A stretch of 64,000 nucleotides of DNA, from positions 1 through 64,000 of the forward strand of contig NC_026658.2 of assembly GCF_000004075.3 (NCBI RefSeq), in the 5' to 3' direction. Every line of letters begins with the position of its first letter. Position 1 is the stretch's first letter. The stretch is from Cucumis sativus (Eukaryota; Streptophyta; Magnoliopsida; Cucurbitales; Cucurbitaceae). A program made the position numbers and the translations under genes. This document shows, piece by piece, positions 61,673 through 64,000 of the stretch. Below the pieces are notes generated by a model that saw only the letters and a program-made list of their open reading frames with translations, did not search any database and was not told where the DNA came from.

Positions 61673-63837
61673 TGGGGAATTGGACGGCAGCTAAGCCTGA
61701 GTTGGTTTTACTATGGTATGGTTGGTTCAGAGTTTAACTATGGTTAGGGTTTCGCTTTTTTCGGTTTTCAAAATTTGAATTTGAGTTAATTGGCGGGTAA
61801 TGGGCTGGGCTCTGGGCTCTGGGCTCGGATCCGGCCCTTACAGCTGGACCCGGTTGGCAATTCGTTGTTTCTCTACTTTTAATTCACTTTTTTTCTTTGG
61901 TTCCTAAACTTAAAAGCCGGATGACAAATTCATGTTTTCTCCAAGGAAAGTTCTTAACCGTCACAATTTTATTCTATATGTTGATGTAATTTCTTCACAT
62001 ACGATTTTTTCAATGTCACAATGTTAATATTTTGTGATTCCTCGAGGGTTTTTTTCTTTTTTCTCTCAGTTCTTTCTTCTTTTTCTAAAAAAAAAAATCT
62101 ATTGTGGGAATATTTTTGCACGTTTGTATAGTTTATTTTATGCATATATCGTACTTATTTTATTTTTATTTTATGCATATATCGTATTTATTTTATTTTA
62201 TCGTGTCACAGATGTTAGCACCAAAATATAACAATTCTCTTTTGTTTTTTACTCCACAATAATTTTTTGAGTTTAGAAGAAAAAAAAACAACAAAATTAT
62301 ATTTTAAGTTAGGTTTATTTGATTGAAGTTTGTTGATACAAAAGATTTATGAAATAAATTAGTCAATTTTATTGTGTATTTATCAGTTTTATGAAATAAA
62401 TTAGTCAATTTTATTGTGTATTTATCAATTTAATTAATATGATAAATTTATAGTCTTACAAAATCAACAACTTCTAATAGTAGACACCCAAAGTATGTTA
62501 TTTTTTAAAAGTCTCAAAGTTATAAATGCTATAGAAGGTGTGTGTGAATATATTTCAAATTCAAAGCAAGTGCAAAGCATAGTTTAATTGAAACGTGCTA
62601 GCAGCCAAAAAACTTGTAGTACTTAACTTGAATGATGTGTGAGACAAATTTGTTATATTATACTTAAAAATATTCCATTGACATGTGGGAAGTTCTTCAA
62701 GATATATACTTTCATTACAAATATATTTCATTTTATTTGCCATCCTCATTGACCCCACCATGTTATCATCTATTTTATTTTGAGTAGGATGGATCTCACA
62801 ACAACATTTTATTTCCCAACAACCAATTCAACATATATTTGTTCATTTATTCTAATATAAACAATCATCCATCTCCAACATACATTTGAAAATTTAATCT
62901 ACAAACTAAAACATTTACCCTGGTTGAAAAGTAAAACATCAATGCAAATGTTTAATGTAATTCGGATTACCCTTATTTTCATTTACTATTTGATAAACAT
63001 GGTCTCAGTTCAGTCTTCCATTATTGTAGTTAACAAAGTAGTCTATAAACTTTCAACCTACTAAAGATATAATGGTAGCTAGTTGGTCCCAAAATATGTG
63101 GTGTAATGTAAATAACATAATTGTTCAAATGAAAGTTTTGCACTTTACTTTACCCTATTTATTGATCAAATGTTCAAAATGAAAACAAATTTAAACAGTT
63201 AGACCCACCAAAATGAAAGAGGAATAAACTCAATAGATTCATATCCCATATTAATGTCAAGATGTTGAAAAAAGAAAAATTACTAAAAACCTACAGGAAT
63301 GAATATGGCACACACATATTCATATTCATTTCCCATACAATGGAATTACCATTCAGATCGGCACACATATCCATCTAGACATTTTGGAACACTTCTAAGG
63401 CCATATTATTTTAAGACGATCACAGCACCATCTTCTTAATTACAAACAAAGATTACATAAGATTCCACTTTACAATTGAGCCCAACTTACTAAAGTCATT
63501 CGATCCAAAAACAATCAACAATTATAAAGCTTTCAGAAGACCATGTTTAATTCAGCATAATCATATATAATAAACTTCTCAGCTAAACACAAAACTGATG
63601 ATATTCAAGTTTGCATTTGAGCTTAACTTATTACTTATTAAAATCCTTCAGTAATAAAACACCGAGCGATTGAAAAAAAACATCAAAGAGCGGTTGAGGC
63701 AAGCAGGCAAGCTATATTTACATAAGATTCATGGCCTAACCTGATATCTCCATTCTGGCAAGATTCCTAACACCTCGTCCGTTGTGTAAAACACCCAAAA
63801 CTATGACAAAAAATGCCTATGAACTCAGATTCAGTAC
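61673..63837. other. Intergenic with two short tandem duplications
   Basis: No gene recognised. It has a ~34-bp duplication of TTATTTTATGCATATATCGTA (about 62132-62202) and a 42-bp duplication of TTTATGAAATAAATTAGTCA and following bases (62346-62429). The last ~250 bp before 63837 is probably the 3' UTR and flank of the gene that ends at 63838. Confidence 0.55.
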
Positions 63838-64000
63838 TCATCGTCCTCTCAAATCATAATGTGGTATGACAGCGTGTCGCCGTGGAATCCGAGGTAATGA
63901 TTGTCCAGGAACTCCATATACAGGGAGTCTAATACCAGGCACAATATCAAAATCTCCCCCAATTATATGAGGAACTGGGAAAGGATAAGGAGGTCGTCGA
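63838..64000 (-). CDS. 3' end of a gene, Pro/Arg-rich C-terminus (partial)
   Basis: On the minus strand a frame runs from the window edge to a TGA at 63840-63838, giving 53 residues with RRPPYPFPVPHIIGGDFDIV near the start and a basic end (RIPRRHAVIPHYDLRGR). The rest lies beyond the window. The Pro-rich text with IIGGDFDIVPG faintly recalls the C-terminal tails of FBXO7/PI31-like and plant SKIP22-like F-box proteins, but this is weak. An internal exon can be ruled out only on the basis of the stop. Confidence 0.5.
   Translation of the reverse strand, partial: RRPPYPFPVPHIIGGDFDIVPGIRLPVYGVPGQSLPRIPRRHAVIPHYDLRGR

Overview
The window is nuclear DNA of a flowering plant. It has AT-rich intergenic DNA, intron-split genes with GT-AG junctions, a Ty1/copia LTR retrotransposon, a 360-bp satellite array, a plastid-DNA insertion and land-plant gene families. 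The copia gag-pol text and the 360-bp satellite suggest a cucurbit (Cucumis-like) genome; that is recognition from memory, not a search result.

Layout. 1-125: AT-rich flank. 126-9856: one complete but decayed Ty1/copia element with two ~1.9-kb LTRs, a primer binding site, a GC-rich leader minisatellite and a gag-pol region broken by two in-frame stops, about five frameshifts and a deletion in RNase H. 9857-22775: about 35.9 copies of a 360-bp satellite starting directly at the 3' LTR and almost free of sequence differences. 22776-28683: gene-poor DNA with one island rich in ACGT-core motifs near 24.9-25.4 kb. 28684-29515 (-): type I (M-alpha) MADS-box gene, AGL62-like. 32484-40420 (-): 15-exon organellar aspartyl-tRNA synthetase. 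42934-46252 (+): acidic two-TM protein of unknown function. 48160-51940 (+): alpha subunit of plastidial pyruvate kinase. 52400-52624: nuclear copy of part of plastid psbB. 53187-57581 (+): small predicted plastid membrane protein. 59210-61445 (-): alpha-tubulin with Thr instead of Lys at position 40. 63838-64000 (-): 3' end of a further gene.

Exon structures were assembled by eye from GT/AG junctions and reading-frame continuity. All five multi-exon genes that lie wholly in the window and the two-exon MADS gene give intact proteins (228, 670, 905, 582, 217 and 450 residues). Three are plastid-related by homology or predicted transit peptide: AspRS, PK alpha and the 217-aa protein. They are ordinary independently transcribed genes, not an operon. 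Two promoters, those of the acidic TM gene and the alpha-tubulin gene, carry G2/M-type MSA (MYB3R) elements. The AspRS and PK alpha upstream regions carry G-boxes.

The most unusual part is 1-22.8 kb. A homogeneous satellite abuts a retrotransposon that lacks a target-site duplication, and each satellite monomer carries an 18-bp perfect palindrome and a stretch that loosely resembles 5S rRNA gene sequence. I found no CRISPR, tRNA or rRNA gene that I can support.
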